64,000 bases of DNA from Psychrobacter fozii (GCF_003217155.1 NZ_QJSU01000001.1:62001-126000), one strand, 5' to 3'. Shown: positions 49,586 to 59,550, counted from the stretch's first letter. Numbers and translations are program-made. The notes: generated by a model not told the origin, from the letters alone.

Positions 49586-50575
49586 TCAACTCTTAGATAA
49601 TATTATTTTATCTATAGTTTTCTGATTAGGGTTTTCGACACTATTACCATTAATATCAATCCACATATCCTCACCTTCGTAGTAAACACGAAAGAGATCA
49701 TTGTTGAGCGCTCCAACAAAGTCATACATCAAAGGCACAACGATAATACCAGATTTGTTTATAAAACCGCGTTTATTACCTTTAAGAACTTCAGCTATAC
49801 CATTACTAAATTCAGCAGCATAATCATAAACTAAAGGAATAACAACATTGCCCAATATGTCAATGTAACCGTACTTACCTTTGTTCTCGACAACCGCTAA
49901 ATCTTCTCTAAAAATATCGGTCCAATCAAACTCATTGGAGACGACAAATTTCTCATCTTTATCAATATAACCCCATTGATTATCTTGCTTCACTGCTGCC
50001 AATCCTAAGTTAAAACTATTAGCTTCTTGATATTTAGGTTTAATTATCATTTGACCTTGCTTATCAATAAAACCCCATTTACCTTCTAATTGCACAGCGG
50101 CTAAGTCTTCCTCAAAGCTCATAGCATCTTCATACTCAAAGGCAATAATTGTCTGCCCCAATGAATTTATAAATCCCCATTTGCCATTTTTTTTGACAAC
50201 TGCTAATCCATTTAAGAAGTCATCACCGCCTGTATACATAATAGGGATGACTAGCGTGCCATTTTCATCGATAAAGCCACAGGGGTCTTCATCATCTACA
50301 AGATTGTTTAAATCGTATTTAAAAACAAGCGCTCGACCTTCTTGGAGAGACATAATATTATTATAAGGCAAAGAGGAAACAATATTGTCATTGCTATCTA
50401 CGAGGCTGTATTTATCCTCGTAATCAACCAATTTTAGTTTATCATTAAAATTACGAACGATAGGTAATTTAGCTATAGGCTTGTTTATTTCGTCGTAGTG
50501 ATAACGAGAAAACCACTTAAAAAAGGTTGGAAAGACAGAATAGATGAGCTTTATAAACTTTTTTTTGATGAGCAT
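49586..50575 (-). CDS. WG-repeat protein
   Basis: 329 residues built mainly of about six WG (KWG) repeats of ~48 residues: GKWGFINSLGQTII, GKWGFIDKQGQMII, NQWGYIDKDEKFVV, GKYGYIDILGNVVIP and GFINKSGIIVVP. These presumably form a beta-rich repeat domain. The N-terminus is basic and hydrophobic (MLIKKKFIKLIYSVFPTFFKWF) and may bind membrane. The start at 50575 has AGG 8 nt upstream; the frame opens at 50605. AT-rich, consistent with acquired DNA. Molecular function of WG repeats is not established. Confidence 0.8.
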   Translation of the reverse strand: MLIKKKFIKLIYSVFPTFFKWFSRYHYDEINKPIAKLPIVRNFNDKLKLVDYEDKYSLVDSNDNIVSSLPYNNIMSLQEGRALVFKYDLNNLVDDEDPCGFIDENGTLVIPIMYTGGDDFLNGLAVVKKNGKWGFINSLGQTIIAFEYEDAMSFEEDLAAVQLEGKWGFIDKQGQMIIKPKYQEANSFNLGLAAVKQDNQWGYIDKDEKFVVSNEFDWTDIFREDLAVVENKGKYGYIDILGNVVIPLVYDYAAEFSNGIAEVLKGNKRGFINKSGIIVVPLMYDFVGALNNDLFRVYYEGEDMWIDINGNSVENPNQKTIDKIILSKS

Positions 50576-50653
50576 AAATCTACCTTGAATATACATATTG
50601 AACAATAGTATTTAGTTTTGTATAAGTTTGATCTAAAAGGTTGTCAGATGAAC

Positions 50654-51460
50654 CTACAACACCCCAATCCCACTCAACAACAACTGCCCACCCGCAAAGA
50701 CTAGCAATACGCCAAACGCACGTTTAAGCATCAGCGCAGGCAATACATGGGCGAGCTTAGCACCGACTTTTGCCATTGCAAAGCTGACCACTGAAATACA
50801 TAAAAATCCCGTGATATGCACAAATCCTATCGTGCCCTCAGGTAGGTTGACTACGTCTTGGCCGAACCATGCAAACCCTGCTGCGCCAGCCAATGCAATC
50901 GGTAGGCCGCAAGCCGCTGACGTACCGACCGATTGTTTCATCGGTAGCCCTGCCCAATTTAAAAAAGGCACGGTCAGACTACCACCACCAATACCGAAGA
51001 TAGACGACGCCATACCGATACCCGTACCGGCACCGAACTGAACACCAGCAGGTGGCAACGGCTTGCCCAACTGCTCTTTGTTAGAGAAAAACAGCATTTT
51101 TATCGCGACTAAGAGCGCGCCGATACCGATAATGGCTTGTAGTACCTTACCGTCAATCATGTCCGCAACACCCGCGCCCACCAGACTACCGACGACCAGA
51201 CCCAATGCCATTTTTCGCCATACTTCCCAGCGTACACCGCCGCGCTTATTATGAGCAGTGAGTGAGCTAATCGAGGTCACAACGATGGTCGCCAGTGACG
51301 TACCAATCGCCAAATGAGTGATCACTTCCGGTGAAAAATCATATGCGGTAAAAATCCATACCAATGCTGGTACGATAATCATGCCACCACCCACGCCAAA
51401 CAAACCAGCGCTCACGCCAGCAAACGCCCCTGCAATCACAAACCACACATATAGCATCAT
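50654..51460 (-). CDS. TauE/SafE-family membrane permease
   Basis: Inner-membrane protein with about eight hydrophobic helices and two glycine-rich repeats typical of the family: GVSAGLFGVGGGMIIVPALVW at the N-terminus and GMASSIFGIGGGSLTVPFLNW in the middle. Members export or import sulfonates, sulfite or related anions; the substrate here is unknown. 268 residues. Single gene, divergent from birA across a 192-bp gap. Confidence 0.88.
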   Translation of the reverse strand: MMLYVWFVIAGAFAGVSAGLFGVGGGMIIVPALVWIFTAYDFSPEVITHLAIGTSLATIVVTSISSLTAHNKRGGVRWEVWRKMALGLVVGSLVGAGVADMIDGKVLQAIIGIGALLVAIKMLFFSNKEQLGKPLPPAGVQFGAGTGIGMASSIFGIGGGSLTVPFLNWAGLPMKQSVGTSAACGLPIALAGAAGFAWFGQDVVNLPEGTIGFVHITGFLCISVVSFAMAKVGAKLAHVLPALMLKRAFGVLLVFAGGQLLLSGIGVL

Positions 51461-51652
51461 CGAATTAGCCTTTTATCTTTCTTGTATTTTGAACGGTATT
51501 TTTATCTTACTGATTTGCCTGTTTATGCACTTAGTGGCATCTTTTTAATTGCATTTGCCAAATCACACCCCAATCTTTATGCTGTCTGTTTGCGAAAACC
51601 GTCCAGTATATCAAAGATTATCCCAGCGACATTACTCAAGTAGAATAAACTT

Positions 51653-52672
51653 ATGCCGATACTTAATCAATCATCTCACTCTGTGTCTGAGTCATTAATA
51701 CTTGAGCATTTACCTGAGCTGAATCATCGCCATCTTACCAGTAGCGCGTCTACGAATAGCGAGCTAATAGCGGATGTACAGAATGGCATATTAAATGCGA
51801 CCGAGATGCACCTGCTAACGGCTGAAACCCAAAGCGCTGGTCGCGGACAACACGGGCGCTCATGGCAATCACCGCGTGGCAATGTCTACCTGTCTCTCTA
51901 TCATCCTGTTCACATACCCGTTAGCGGTTTGCTGTCACTAATCATCGGTGTAGAGCTGGCAAAAATGCCTGTCATCCAAATGTTAAATGAGCAATTGCAC
52001 ACGGAGAGACTGACATCAATCGGCGTAAAATGGGCAAATGATTTGGGCTTTTACCAAAGCCAGAATCAAAGCCAGAATCAAAGCCAGAATCAGCCTCAAA
52101 GCCAATCTGCCTTAGATAGCGCTGATGTGCATAATACGGAACTAGACCAGCAGACGCTGCCGTTTAATAAGCTTGCTGGGATTTTGATTGAACCCGTATC
52201 GCAAGCAGGCAAACTGGTTGGCGTGGTCATAGGTGTCGGTCTCAATGTCCAAGCCACTCCCACGCTAACTGCGCAAACCTCTGAAGGCATGAGTTATCAA
52301 GCGATTAGCTTACAAGATATTGCTGAGACACTACAGCCAAAAGCGCAGGCTGCCAATCTACCGAGCTTACGTGTGCTTTATCAGCAAATGAGTAAAGCAT
52401 TGATGGCGGCGATGACGCGATTTGAGCACCTAAGTATAGAAAAACCAACGGGACATCGTTATTATCTGGACAGCTTTTTAAAGCAGTTTGACTCGATGGA
52501 TGCACTGAGCGAACTGCGATTACGTGTGACCCAAGAGCATAACGGTCAAACCAATATACTTACGGGCCACGCTTGTGGTATCGATACACATGGATGTTTG
52601 CAATTGCGCCAAGATAACGGTAAGATTTCTGCACTTTTCACCGGACGCATTGACGTTATTCAAACGACTTAA
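51653..52672 (+). CDS. birA: Biotin-protein ligase BirA
   Basis: Attaches biotin to carboxylase subunits such as AccB and MccA. Catalytic motif AGRGQHGRSWQSPRGNVYLSLY; GVKWANDLGF and KLAGILIEP follow. The N-terminal DNA-binding domain of E. coli BirA is absent, so it is a monofunctional ligase. A Gln/Ser-rich insertion (YQSQNQSQNQSQNQPQ) made of 12-bp tandem repeats interrupts the segment after WANDLG. Followed by coaX after 83 bp, a frequent pairing. Confidence 0.92.
   Translation: MPILNQSSHSVSESLILEHLPELNHRHLTSSASTNSELIADVQNGILNATEMHLLTAETQSAGRGQHGRSWQSPRGNVYLSLYHPVHIPVSGLLSLIIGVELAKMPVIQMLNEQLHTERLTSIGVKWANDLGFYQSQNQSQNQSQNQPQSQSALDSADVHNTELDQQTLPFNKLAGILIEPVSQAGKLVGVVIGVGLNVQATPTLTAQTSEGMSYQAISLQDIAETLQPKAQAANLPSLRVLYQQMSKALMAAMTRFEHLSIEKPTGHRYYLDSFLKQFDSMDALSELRLRVTQEHNGQTNILTGHACGIDTHGCLQLRQDNGKISALFTGRIDVIQTT
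52055..52090 (+). repeat. 12-bp tandem repeat inside birA
   Basis: Three perfect in-frame copies of CAAAGCCAGAAT encoding QSQN. Slippage would add or remove four residues without a frameshift. Confidence 0.92.
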
Positions 52673-52755
52673 TCGTTTAATCAACGAGCACTAAAGTGCA
52701 GTAGCTATCAGGATAGGATGTTGATAATTGCTTCACTGTATATAAAAGGAATTTT

Positions 52756-53478
52756 ATGCTCTGGCTTGATCTTGGAAATACCCGCCTGAAATACTGGCTC
52801 ACCGATGATATCGGTCAGATAGTCACACATGATGCCAAACAACATTTGCAAGCACCAGCTGAATTGCTGATGGGTCTGACGGATCGCTTTGAGCGTTTTG
52901 CTCCTGACTTTATTGGTATCTCATCTGTACTAGGTAACGAGCTGAATGCCAAGGTATCAGAGACCTTAAGCCGTCTAAATATTCCGTTTGAATTCGTCCA
53001 TGTCGACGCCGCTCACCCACTAATGAAGAGTCAATATAACGATGAGCAGCTAGGCTGTGATCGCTGGCTACAAATGCTAGGTGCAGTCGATAAGAAAAAG
53101 CGTCAATGTGTGATTGGTTGCGGTACAGCAGTGACCATTGATTTAATCGATCACGCTGAGCATTTGGGTGGTTATATTTTCCCCAGTATCTATCTGCAAC
53201 GTGAGTCGTTGTTTTCTGGTACCAAGCAAATAACCATCTCTAACGGGACTTTCGATAGTGTCGGTCAAGGTATGACCACACAAGATGCGGTACATCGCGG
53301 CATACTATTATCAATCGTCGGTGCGATTAATGAGATTAGCCATCGTCACCCCAACTTTGAAGTCATCATGACGGGTGGTGATGCAGCCATTATCTCGCAG
53401 CACGTCAATCGCCCTGTACGTCTGCGTGATGACCTATTGTTGAATGGTCTGGCACGATATTTCGATCATAGTAAATAA
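52756..53478 (+). CDS. coaX: Type III pantothenate kinase
   Basis: First step of coenzyme A synthesis; this class is not feedback-inhibited by CoA. N-terminal phosphate motif LDLGNTRLKYWL, then GCDRWLQMLGA and VIGCGTAVTIDLI, and near the end VIMTGGDAAIIS. 240 residues. AAGGA 6-7 nt before the ATG. It follows birA on the same strand and ends at a strong terminator. Confidence 0.94.
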   Translation: MLWLDLGNTRLKYWLTDDIGQIVTHDAKQHLQAPAELLMGLTDRFERFAPDFIGISSVLGNELNAKVSETLSRLNIPFEFVHVDAAHPLMKSQYNDEQLGCDRWLQMLGAVDKKKRQCVIGCGTAVTIDLIDHAEHLGGYIFPSIYLQRESLFSGTKQITISNGTFDSVGQGMTTQDAVHRGILLSIVGAINEISHRHPNFEVIMTGGDAAIISQHVNRPVRLRDDLLLNGLARYFDHSK

Positions 53479-53515
53479 TTGAAGTGTGTTGTCGTATTTT
53501 ATAAAGTTAGAATAG

Positions 53516-53550
53516 AAAAAGCAGTACGTCTAAAGCGTACTGCTTTTTTT
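53516..53550. terminator. Intrinsic terminator after coaX
   Basis: GCAGTACG / CGTACTGC stem, A-run before and seven T after; lies between convergent genes and can act in both directions. Confidence 0.9.
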
Positions 53551-53580
53551 GGTTTAACACGCCTAATTTCTTGCTATTGC

Positions 53581-54078
53581 CTATTCTGCTGTGAATGCAA
53601 TAGGTACCTCAACTGTTCCACGAATTGCCTTTCCTTCTAACACGAACGGCCTCATCCGACTACTTCTTATCTGACGAGCAGCGCTTCTATCAAAACATCT
53701 ATTGCCACTGGTTTTTTTAACACCTACTCTGACAATCTTACCTTGTCTATCAACTAATAATCCCAACACAACCTTAAGCTTTTGTCCACGGACCACTTTA
53801 ATAGATTCACCCGTCTCCTTATCTGTACAGCGAAGAGACTGTCTAGTAAAATTAAAACTAGGCGTCTTCAACCAACTTGCATCACGACTAGCAAACTTAA
53901 TAACAGGTTCAGGACTAGACAAATCAACCAGCTCTGCCTGTGCAGTCGTTATGCTTGCTGTCATCGTAAACAGTGCAAACATAGTAACTAATAGGCTATA
54001 AGCACTAATAGATTTTATATTGGTGAAAAAATGAGAATCTTTATTAAAGGCTAGCTTGGTATGTAATTTACGGGTCAT
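53581..54078 (-). CDS. Exported protein with TonB C-terminal-like domain
   Basis: 165 residues with a long basic N-terminus and a hydrophobic signal/anchor segment (LLVTMFALFTMTASITTAQA). The C-terminal ~70 residues (KVVLGLLVDRQGKIVRVGVKKTSGNRCFDRSAARQIRSSRMRPF) match the TonB C-terminal fold: beta strand, G-x-I/V, a helix with repeated A/R, then RP. There is no proline-rich spacer and no exbBD nearby, so it is unlikely to be the energy transducer itself. Two Cys (LRCTDKE and NRCFD) may form a disulfide. Confidence 0.75.
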   Translation of the reverse strand: MTRKLHTKLAFNKDSHFFTNIKSISAYSLLVTMFALFTMTASITTAQAELVDLSSPEPVIKFASRDASWLKTPSFNFTRQSLRCTDKETGESIKVVRGQKLKVVLGLLVDRQGKIVRVGVKKTSGNRCFDRSAARQIRSSRMRPFVLEGKAIRGTVEVPIAFTAE

Positions 54079-54201
54079 TGTAAAATTCTTTTATTTCAGT
54101 AATTAAAAAGTGCCACGCTATGAAAGACATAACGTAGCACATTTTTCGATCTTAACATAAAATTATTCGATAAAAGTTAACTTTTAAATAATTATTACGC
54201 T

Positions 54202-55395
54202 TTATTTAGTCTCGTTAAACAGCTCACGACCGACCAGCATACGGCGGATTTCACTGGTTCCTGCGCCAATCTCATATAGCTTGGCATCACGCCAGTAGCG
54301 ACCAAGTGGATACTCGTTGGTGTAGCCATTACCGCCAAATATTTGAATGCCCTCGCCTGCCATCCAAGTGGCTTTTTCGGCACACCATAGAATCACACTG
54401 GCGCAGTCTTTACGTACTTCTCGACTATGACCGGCACCGCGCGCGTCCAACATATCGAGGTTTTTCCCGACGGTATATAAGAAGCTACGACCTGCTTGCA
54501 GTATCGTATACATGTCCGCAACTTTACCTTGGATAAGTTGGAACTCACCGATGGCTTGACCAAACTGTTTACGATCATGGATATAAGGCACCACATTGTC
54601 CATCACGGCTTGCATGATACCAATAGGACCTGCGGCCAATACGGCACGCTCATAATCTAGGCCACTCATCAATACCTTAACGCCTTCATTGAGACCACCT
54701 AAGATATTTTCACTTGGTACGGTCACATTGTTAAAGGTCATCTCGCCCGTATGACTACCACGCATGCCAAGCTTATCAAGCTTTTGCGCTGTGCCAAAAC
54801 CTTCCATGCCTTTTTCAACGATAAAGGCTGTCATGCCTTTGCCGCCCAGCTCTGGATTGGTCTTGGCATAAACTACCATCACGTCAGCATCGGGACCATT
54901 GGTAATCCACATCTTGCTACCATTCAACACATAGCTACCGTCTTTCTCTTCAGCTTTGAGCTTCATGCTGACGACGTCTGAGCCAGCACCCGTTTCACTC
55001 ATGGCCAATGCACCGATGAACTCGCCGCTGACCAGCTTTGGCAAATACTTTTGTTTTTGTGCTTCACTGCCATTACGTTTGATTTGGTTGATACATAGGT
55101 TTGAGTGCGCACCATAGCTTAGCGCTACCGATGCCGAAGCACGGCTAATCTCTTCCATCGCGACCATATGTGCGACGTAGCCCATGTTAGATCCGCCATA
55201 CTCTTCAGGAACGGTAATGCCATGTAGACCGATGTCACCCATCTTTTGCCACAGATCCATTGGGAACTCGTCGCTACTATCGATCTCGGCAGCACGTGGA
55301 GCGATTTCATTGGTTGCAAACTGCTGTACCATATCGCGTAATGCATCAATATCTTCGCCAAGCTGAAAATTCAATTTAGGTAAACTCATAACCAT
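54202..55395 (-). CDS. ivd: Isovaleryl-CoA dehydrogenase
   Basis: FAD enzyme oxidising isovaleryl-CoA to 3-methylcrotonyl-CoA in leucine breakdown. Motifs: [38 protein letters not shown] and [17 protein letters not shown]. The putative catalytic Glu is in [15 protein letters not shown], the position used by isovaleryl-CoA dehydrogenases, and the usual C-terminal Glu of other acyl-CoA dehydrogenases is replaced by the AGTSE context. 397 residues; start could be MSLPKLNF (residue 3). Last gene of the cluster, after element copy C. Confidence 0.93.
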   Translation of the reverse strand: MVMSLPKLNFQLGEDIDALRDMVQQFATNEIAPRAAEIDSSDEFPMDLWQKMGDIGLHGITVPEEYGGSNMGYVAHMVAMEEISRASASVALSYGAHSNLCINQIKRNGSEAQKQKYLPKLVSGEFIGALAMSETGAGSDVVSMKLKAEEKDGSYVLNGSKMWITNGPDADVMVVYAKTNPELGGKGMTAFIVEKGMEGFGTAQKLDKLGMRGSHTGEMTFNNVTVPSENILGGLNEGVKVLMSGLDYERAVLAAGPIGIMQAVMDNVVPYIHDRKQFGQAIGEFQLIQGKVADMYTILQAGRSFLYTVGKNLDMLDARGAGHSREVRKDCASVILWCAEKATWMAGEGIQIFGGNGYTNEYPLGRYWRDAKLYEIGAGTSEIRRMLVGRELFNETK

Positions 55396-55463
55396 TCCTT
55401 GTGTTTTGATGTTTTTAAATTTCGGATTTTAATCTTTTTTTAAAACTACATTATTTTTAATGT

Positions 55464-55568
55464 GATAGTCAATTCAATGTGAAAGTATGACAAGGCAACC
55501 GAGTGTCGATGTATATCGAATACTTCAAGCGAGGTTAACGCTATCAGGCTTTTATAGTGGATTGACTC
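55464..55568 (-). repeat. Interspersed ~105-bp palindromic element, copy C
   Basis: 7 nt after the hmgL stop and upstream of ivd, in gene orientation. Outer termini GATAGTCAATTC... and ...TGGATTGACTCTG form ~22-bp imperfect inverted repeats (16 of 22 match). The closing stem includes AAAG (55482-55485) / CTTT (55549-55552) and TGA/TCA. Confidence 0.8.
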
Positions 55569-55574
55569 TGCTAT

Positions 55575-56504
55575 TTAAGACTGGCGTTTATTGATGATGG
55601 CACGTGCCACATTTGAGCCATTCGAACGATTTAAAAACGCACTGATACGCTCGCCTGCCACGACCAATTTATCCAGATCGATACCTGTGCTAATACCCAT
55701 ACCATGCAGCATATACACCACATCTTCAGTCGCGACATTACCCGTTGCGCCTTTGGCATAAGGACAGCCACCCAGCCCAGCCACTGAAGTATCAAATTCA
55801 CTGACACCCATTTGTAGTGCAGCCAAAGTATTGCTCAATGCTTGACCATAAGTATCGTGAAAGTGCCCTGATAGCATAGAAATATCAGCATATTCTAATG
55901 CGGCTTGTAACGCGCGCTGAACTTTGAGCGGCGTACCAACACCAATGGTATCGGCAATGCCAATTTGCTCAGCACCAATCTCTATCAAACGCTTGGTGAC
56001 GTAAGCCACTTGGCTAGGATCAATCTCGCCTTCATAAGGACAGCCGACCGTACAAGAGATAACGCCGCGTACTTTGATGCCTTGCGCTTTTGCAGCCGCT
56101 GCCACTGGTGCAAAACGCTCGATACTCTCATCGATACTACAATTGATATTTTTTTGACTAAAGGTTTCGCTGGCTGAGCCGAAAATAACGATTTCGTCAG
56201 GACGGTGCAAAATGGCATTTTCAAAACCGCGCATATTGGGCACTAGGACTGAGTAGCAAATATCTTTCTGCCGTGTCGGCGCTAGCGCGTCAAGTAGCGC
56301 GCTATTATCGCCCATTTGTGGCACCCACTTTGGCGAGACAAAGCTTGTTGCTTCTAGCTTTTTGACACCTGCCGCAATCAGATCATTGATAAGCGTTTGC
56401 TTAACCTCAGTCGGTACCGTCGTTGACTCATTTTGAAGTCCATCACGCGGACTGACATCAACGATGGTGACATGGCTTGGATACGAATGGCTCATACTTA
56501 TCAT
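55575..56504 (-). CDS. hmgL: Hydroxymethylglutaryl-CoA lyase
   Basis: Cleaves HMG-CoA to acetyl-CoA and acetoacetate, the final step of leucine degradation (LiuE in Pseudomonas). N-terminal motif VDVSPRDGLQNE, metal-binding region LSGHFHDTYGQALSNTLAAL, and the signature GLGGCPYAKGATGNVATED with the active-site Cys. 309 residues; start may be MSHSYPSHVTI at 56495. 49 bp after mccA. Confidence 0.95.
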   Translation of the reverse strand: MISMSHSYPSHVTIVDVSPRDGLQNESTTVPTEVKQTLINDLIAAGVKKLEATSFVSPKWVPQMGDNSALLDALAPTRQKDICYSVLVPNMRGFENAILHRPDEIVIFGSASETFSQKNINCSIDESIERFAPVAAAAKAQGIKVRGVISCTVGCPYEGEIDPSQVAYVTKRLIEIGAEQIGIADTIGVGTPLKVQRALQAALEYADISMLSGHFHDTYGQALSNTLAALQMGVSEFDTSVAGLGGCPYAKGATGNVATEDVVYMLHGMGISTGIDLDKLVVAGERISAFLNRSNGSNVARAIINKRQS

Positions 56505-56553
56505 CCCTTTTATTATTCGCCTTTCTGTGAGGCTTTTTATTAGGCTTCGTCAG

Positions 56554-58671
56554 CTATTCGCTTTCACTATCGATGCGTAATAGCTCGTCACCATCAGCGA
56601 CCAAATCACCTGCGCCAAATAACAATTCTGCCACTACACCATCCGTTGGTGCAGTAATTGTGTGTTCGATTTTCATGGCTTCAATAACAGCCAGTGGCTC
56701 ACCTTTTTTCACGGTATCGCCAACCGCTACTTTAAAGGCAACAACCTGTCCTGGCATCGGTGATTTTAAGCTACCGACCGCTGCGGACTCTTCGCCTACG
56801 TGCGCCATAATATCAACAAGCGTAATCTCGTCACGGCCACTGTCTGTGAACACATAAACGGTCTCATTAAGTACCCAACTTTGCGCGCTAGTACGTGCAC
56901 CATCTAACCATAACGTATGATTTTTTTCGTCACTATTAGTATAGCTCACCTGACCTTCATAGGCTGTTTCGGTCTGAGCAGCTACGTTAATATTGTCATT
57001 ATCCTGCGTGTTAGCGATTTCTTTTTCAATAACGAGCGTAAAGCTGCTCGACTTGTCACTGCCTTTTTTACTATCAGAACAGCTTGCATTATGCCAGTTG
57101 CTCAGGCGGGCAGTATAAGCACTCTCATCATAAACCAAGCTGAATGAGCGAGTGTAATCGTTATAAGCACGGAAGCCAGTAGGTTTGCTAAATGGATCAA
57201 TATCTGACTCTTGCATTGCCATCTCGCTCGCAAGCTGACGAGTAATGGCGGTCACAACGAGCGTCGATAATGCCAAAGGCTGCTGGTTAAAAATCGCATC
57301 ACGCTCATGTTCAATCAATGCAGTATCGAGATTGGCTTTACTAAAAGACTCTGTATTTAAGATATAACGTAAAAATGCCGCGTTATTCGGCAGACCCACG
57401 ATACGCGTTTGGGCAAGTGCTCGATCGAGCTTGGCTAAGGCTTGCTCTCGCGTGGGAGCATGAACGATGAGCTTAGCAATCATAGAGTCATAGAACGGGC
57501 TAATCACATCGCCTTCGCGCACGCCATCATCGATACGCACGCCAGTACCGTCTTTATCAATCATAAAGGTGCTGTGTTCAGGTTTTTGATATGTAAACAA
57601 CGTACCTGTCGCTGGCAAGAAGCTATTGTCAGGATTTTCGGCACAGATGCGTGCCTCAATTGCATGACCGTTGATTGTCAGATCGTCTTGGTTTTTTGGC
57701 AATGGCTGACCTGCCGCGACCAACAGCTGCCACTCGACCAAATCGACACCAGTAATGGCTTCACTGACTGGATGCTCAACCTGCAACCGCGTATTCATCT
57801 CCATAAAATAAAAATTCATAGAATCTTCGCGCTGCTCAACGATGAACTCAACCGTGCCTGCGCCGACATAATCGACCGCACGAGCCGCTTCGATGGCAGC
57901 GGTTCCCATAGCTTCACGCATCGCAATATCAACACCCGGTGCAGGCGCTTCTTCTAATACTTTTTGGTGGCGACGCTGTACTGAGCAATCACGCTCAAAT
58001 AGATGCACATAATTGCCATGCGTATCACCAAATACTTGGATTTCGATATGACGTGGTTTTAGCGCGTATTTTTCAACCAACACTTTATCATCACCAAAAC
58101 TGGTAATGGCTTCACGGCGACATGAGTCTAATAAATCCACAAAGTCGCGGCTTTGCTCCACGATACGCATGCCTTTACCACCGCCACCTGCACTAGCTTT
58201 GATTAATACTGGATAGCCAATAGCATCGGCTTGCTGCTGCAAAAATTCTGCATCTTGATTGTCACCGTGATAGCCCGGTATTAATGGCACGCCAGCTGAT
58301 TCCATCAAGCGCTTGGACTCAGACTTGCCACCCATGGCACGGATAGCATCAACCGATGGACCGATAAAGACCAAGCCAGCATCTTGGCAGGCTTGCGCAA
58401 AGTCAGCATTTTCGCTTAAAAACCCATAACCAGGATGAATCGCTTGTGCGCCAGTTTCAAGCGCTATCGCAATAATCGCATCGCCTTTAAGATAGCTGTC
58501 TTTTGGTGCCGAACCGCCCAAATAGATGGCTTCATCACAGACAGCCACATGCTTAGCTTCACGATCCGCATCAGAATAAACAGCGACGGTACTGACACCC
58601 AGACGCTTGGCAGTCGCGGCTACTCGGCAGGCAATTTCACCACGGTTGGCAATTAGAATTTTAGAAAACAT
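56554..58671 (-). CDS. mccA: 3-Methylcrotonyl-CoA carboxylase alpha subunit
   Basis: Biotin carboxylase and biotin carrier subunit. N-terminal MFSKILIANRGEIACRVAATAKRLG, ATP-grasp glycine loop KASAGGGGKGMRIV, VERDCSVQRRHQKVLEEAPAP-type text and EMNTRLQVEHPV. The C-terminal biotinyl domain has VIEAMKIEHTITAP, the Lys of AMK being biotinylated, presumably by BirA. 705 residues, with a less conserved middle domain (about 500-620). LiuD equivalent. 66 bp after liuC. Confidence 0.95.
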   Translation of the reverse strand: MFSKILIANRGEIACRVAATAKRLGVSTVAVYSDADREAKHVAVCDEAIYLGGSAPKDSYLKGDAIIAIALETGAQAIHPGYGFLSENADFAQACQDAGLVFIGPSVDAIRAMGGKSESKRLMESAGVPLIPGYHGDNQDAEFLQQQADAIGYPVLIKASAGGGGKGMRIVEQSRDFVDLLDSCRREAITSFGDDKVLVEKYALKPRHIEIQVFGDTHGNYVHLFERDCSVQRRHQKVLEEAPAPGVDIAMREAMGTAAIEAARAVDYVGAGTVEFIVEQREDSMNFYFMEMNTRLQVEHPVSEAITGVDLVEWQLLVAAGQPLPKNQDDLTINGHAIEARICAENPDNSFLPATGTLFTYQKPEHSTFMIDKDGTGVRIDDGVREGDVISPFYDSMIAKLIVHAPTREQALAKLDRALAQTRIVGLPNNAAFLRYILNTESFSKANLDTALIEHERDAIFNQQPLALSTLVVTAITRQLASEMAMQESDIDPFSKPTGFRAYNDYTRSFSLVYDESAYTARLSNWHNASCSDSKKGSDKSSSFTLVIEKEIANTQDNDNINVAAQTETAYEGQVSYTNSDEKNHTLWLDGARTSAQSWVLNETVYVFTDSGRDEITLVDIMAHVGEESAAVGSLKSPMPGQVVAFKVAVGDTVKKGEPLAVIEAMKIEHTITAPTDGVVAELLFGAGDLVADGDELLRIDSESE

Positions 58672-58737
58672 AACTATCCCTGTGTGTTATCGTTTTTATT
58701 TGACGTCTTGTCTATTTACTCATCTATCTCTTGTGCA

Positions 58738-59550
58738 TTATTGATCTGCCGTCAGCCAATTGGGCTTACGTTTTTGCAAAAAGGCTTGCACGCCCTCTTT
58801 GCCTTGCTCTGATGAGCGAATATCAGCGATACCTTTGACCGTATCCGCAATCAGCTCATCAGTGATCGGCACACCAGCGACATCGTGTAATAGCTGCTTG
58901 CAAGTTTTGACTGCATCAGGGCTGTTTTTGACGACTTTGCTACAAAATATAGCGACCTCATCAGCCAGCCATTCTTCGCTAACTCGCTCATGGATAAAAC
59001 CAAGCTGACGTGCTTTTTTGGCATCAAATACTTCAGCACTTAAGAAGTAACGCTGTGATGCTCTAGTACCCAATGCTCTGATAACATAAGGGCTAATCGT
59101 TGCAGGTGCTAAGCCTAAACGCACTTCGCTGAGGCAGAAGTTAGCAATTTTGACAGCGATGGCCACATCACAGACGGCTACTAAGCCCATGCCACCAGCA
59201 TAAACATCACCTTGAATAGCAGCAACTGTTGGCTTTGGGCATTCATAAATAGTCTTAAGCATCTGTGCCAATTTGTCCGCGTCTGCTAGATTTTCCTCAT
59301 AGCTATAATCTGCCATGGCACGCATCCAATTCAAATCAGCACCTGCACAGAACGCCTTGCCAGCAGCCGCTAGTACGATGACACGTACCTCATCATCAGC
59401 GCCAAGTATATTGAATGCATCGGTTAGCTCAGCTATCATTTCATCGTTAAAGGCATTACGTATCTCAGGGCGGTTTAACGTCACCGTAGCCACGTGTTGT
59501 TCCACTTTAACCAGTAGGCTTTTATAATTTTTATCACTGTTTTTTTGCAT
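58738..59550 (-). CDS. liuC: Enoyl-CoA hydratase, probable methylglutaconyl-CoA hydratase
   Basis: Crotonase-family enzyme; by context it hydrates 3-methylglutaconyl-CoA to HMG-CoA. Motifs: VTLNRPEIRNAFNDEMI, AAAGKAFCAGADLNWM (oxyanion-hole region) and VYAGGMGLVAVCDVAIA. 270 residues, typical. The family alone would not fix the substrate; placement between the two MCC subunit genes does. Confidence 0.88.
   Translation of the reverse strand: MQKNSDKNYKSLLVKVEQHVATVTLNRPEIRNAFNDEMIAELTDAFNILGADDEVRVIVLAAAGKAFCAGADLNWMRAMADYSYEENLADADKLAQMLKTIYECPKPTVAAIQGDVYAGGMGLVAVCDVAIAVKIANFCLSEVRLGLAPATISPYVIRALGTRASQRYFLSAEVFDAKKARQLGFIHERVSEEWLADEVAIFCSKVVKNSPDAVKTCKQLLHDVAGVPITDELIADTVKGIADIRSSEQGKEGVQAFLQKRKPNWLTADQ

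Noticed and set aside
53581..54078. A complete TonB energy transducer
   Set aside because: There is a TonB-C-like domain but no proline-rich periplasmic spacer and no exbB/exbD nearby.
57442..57957. 171-codon plus-strand ORF inside mccA
   Set aside because: Antisense shadow of a strongly conserved biotin carboxylase sequence; codon pattern follows the real gene.
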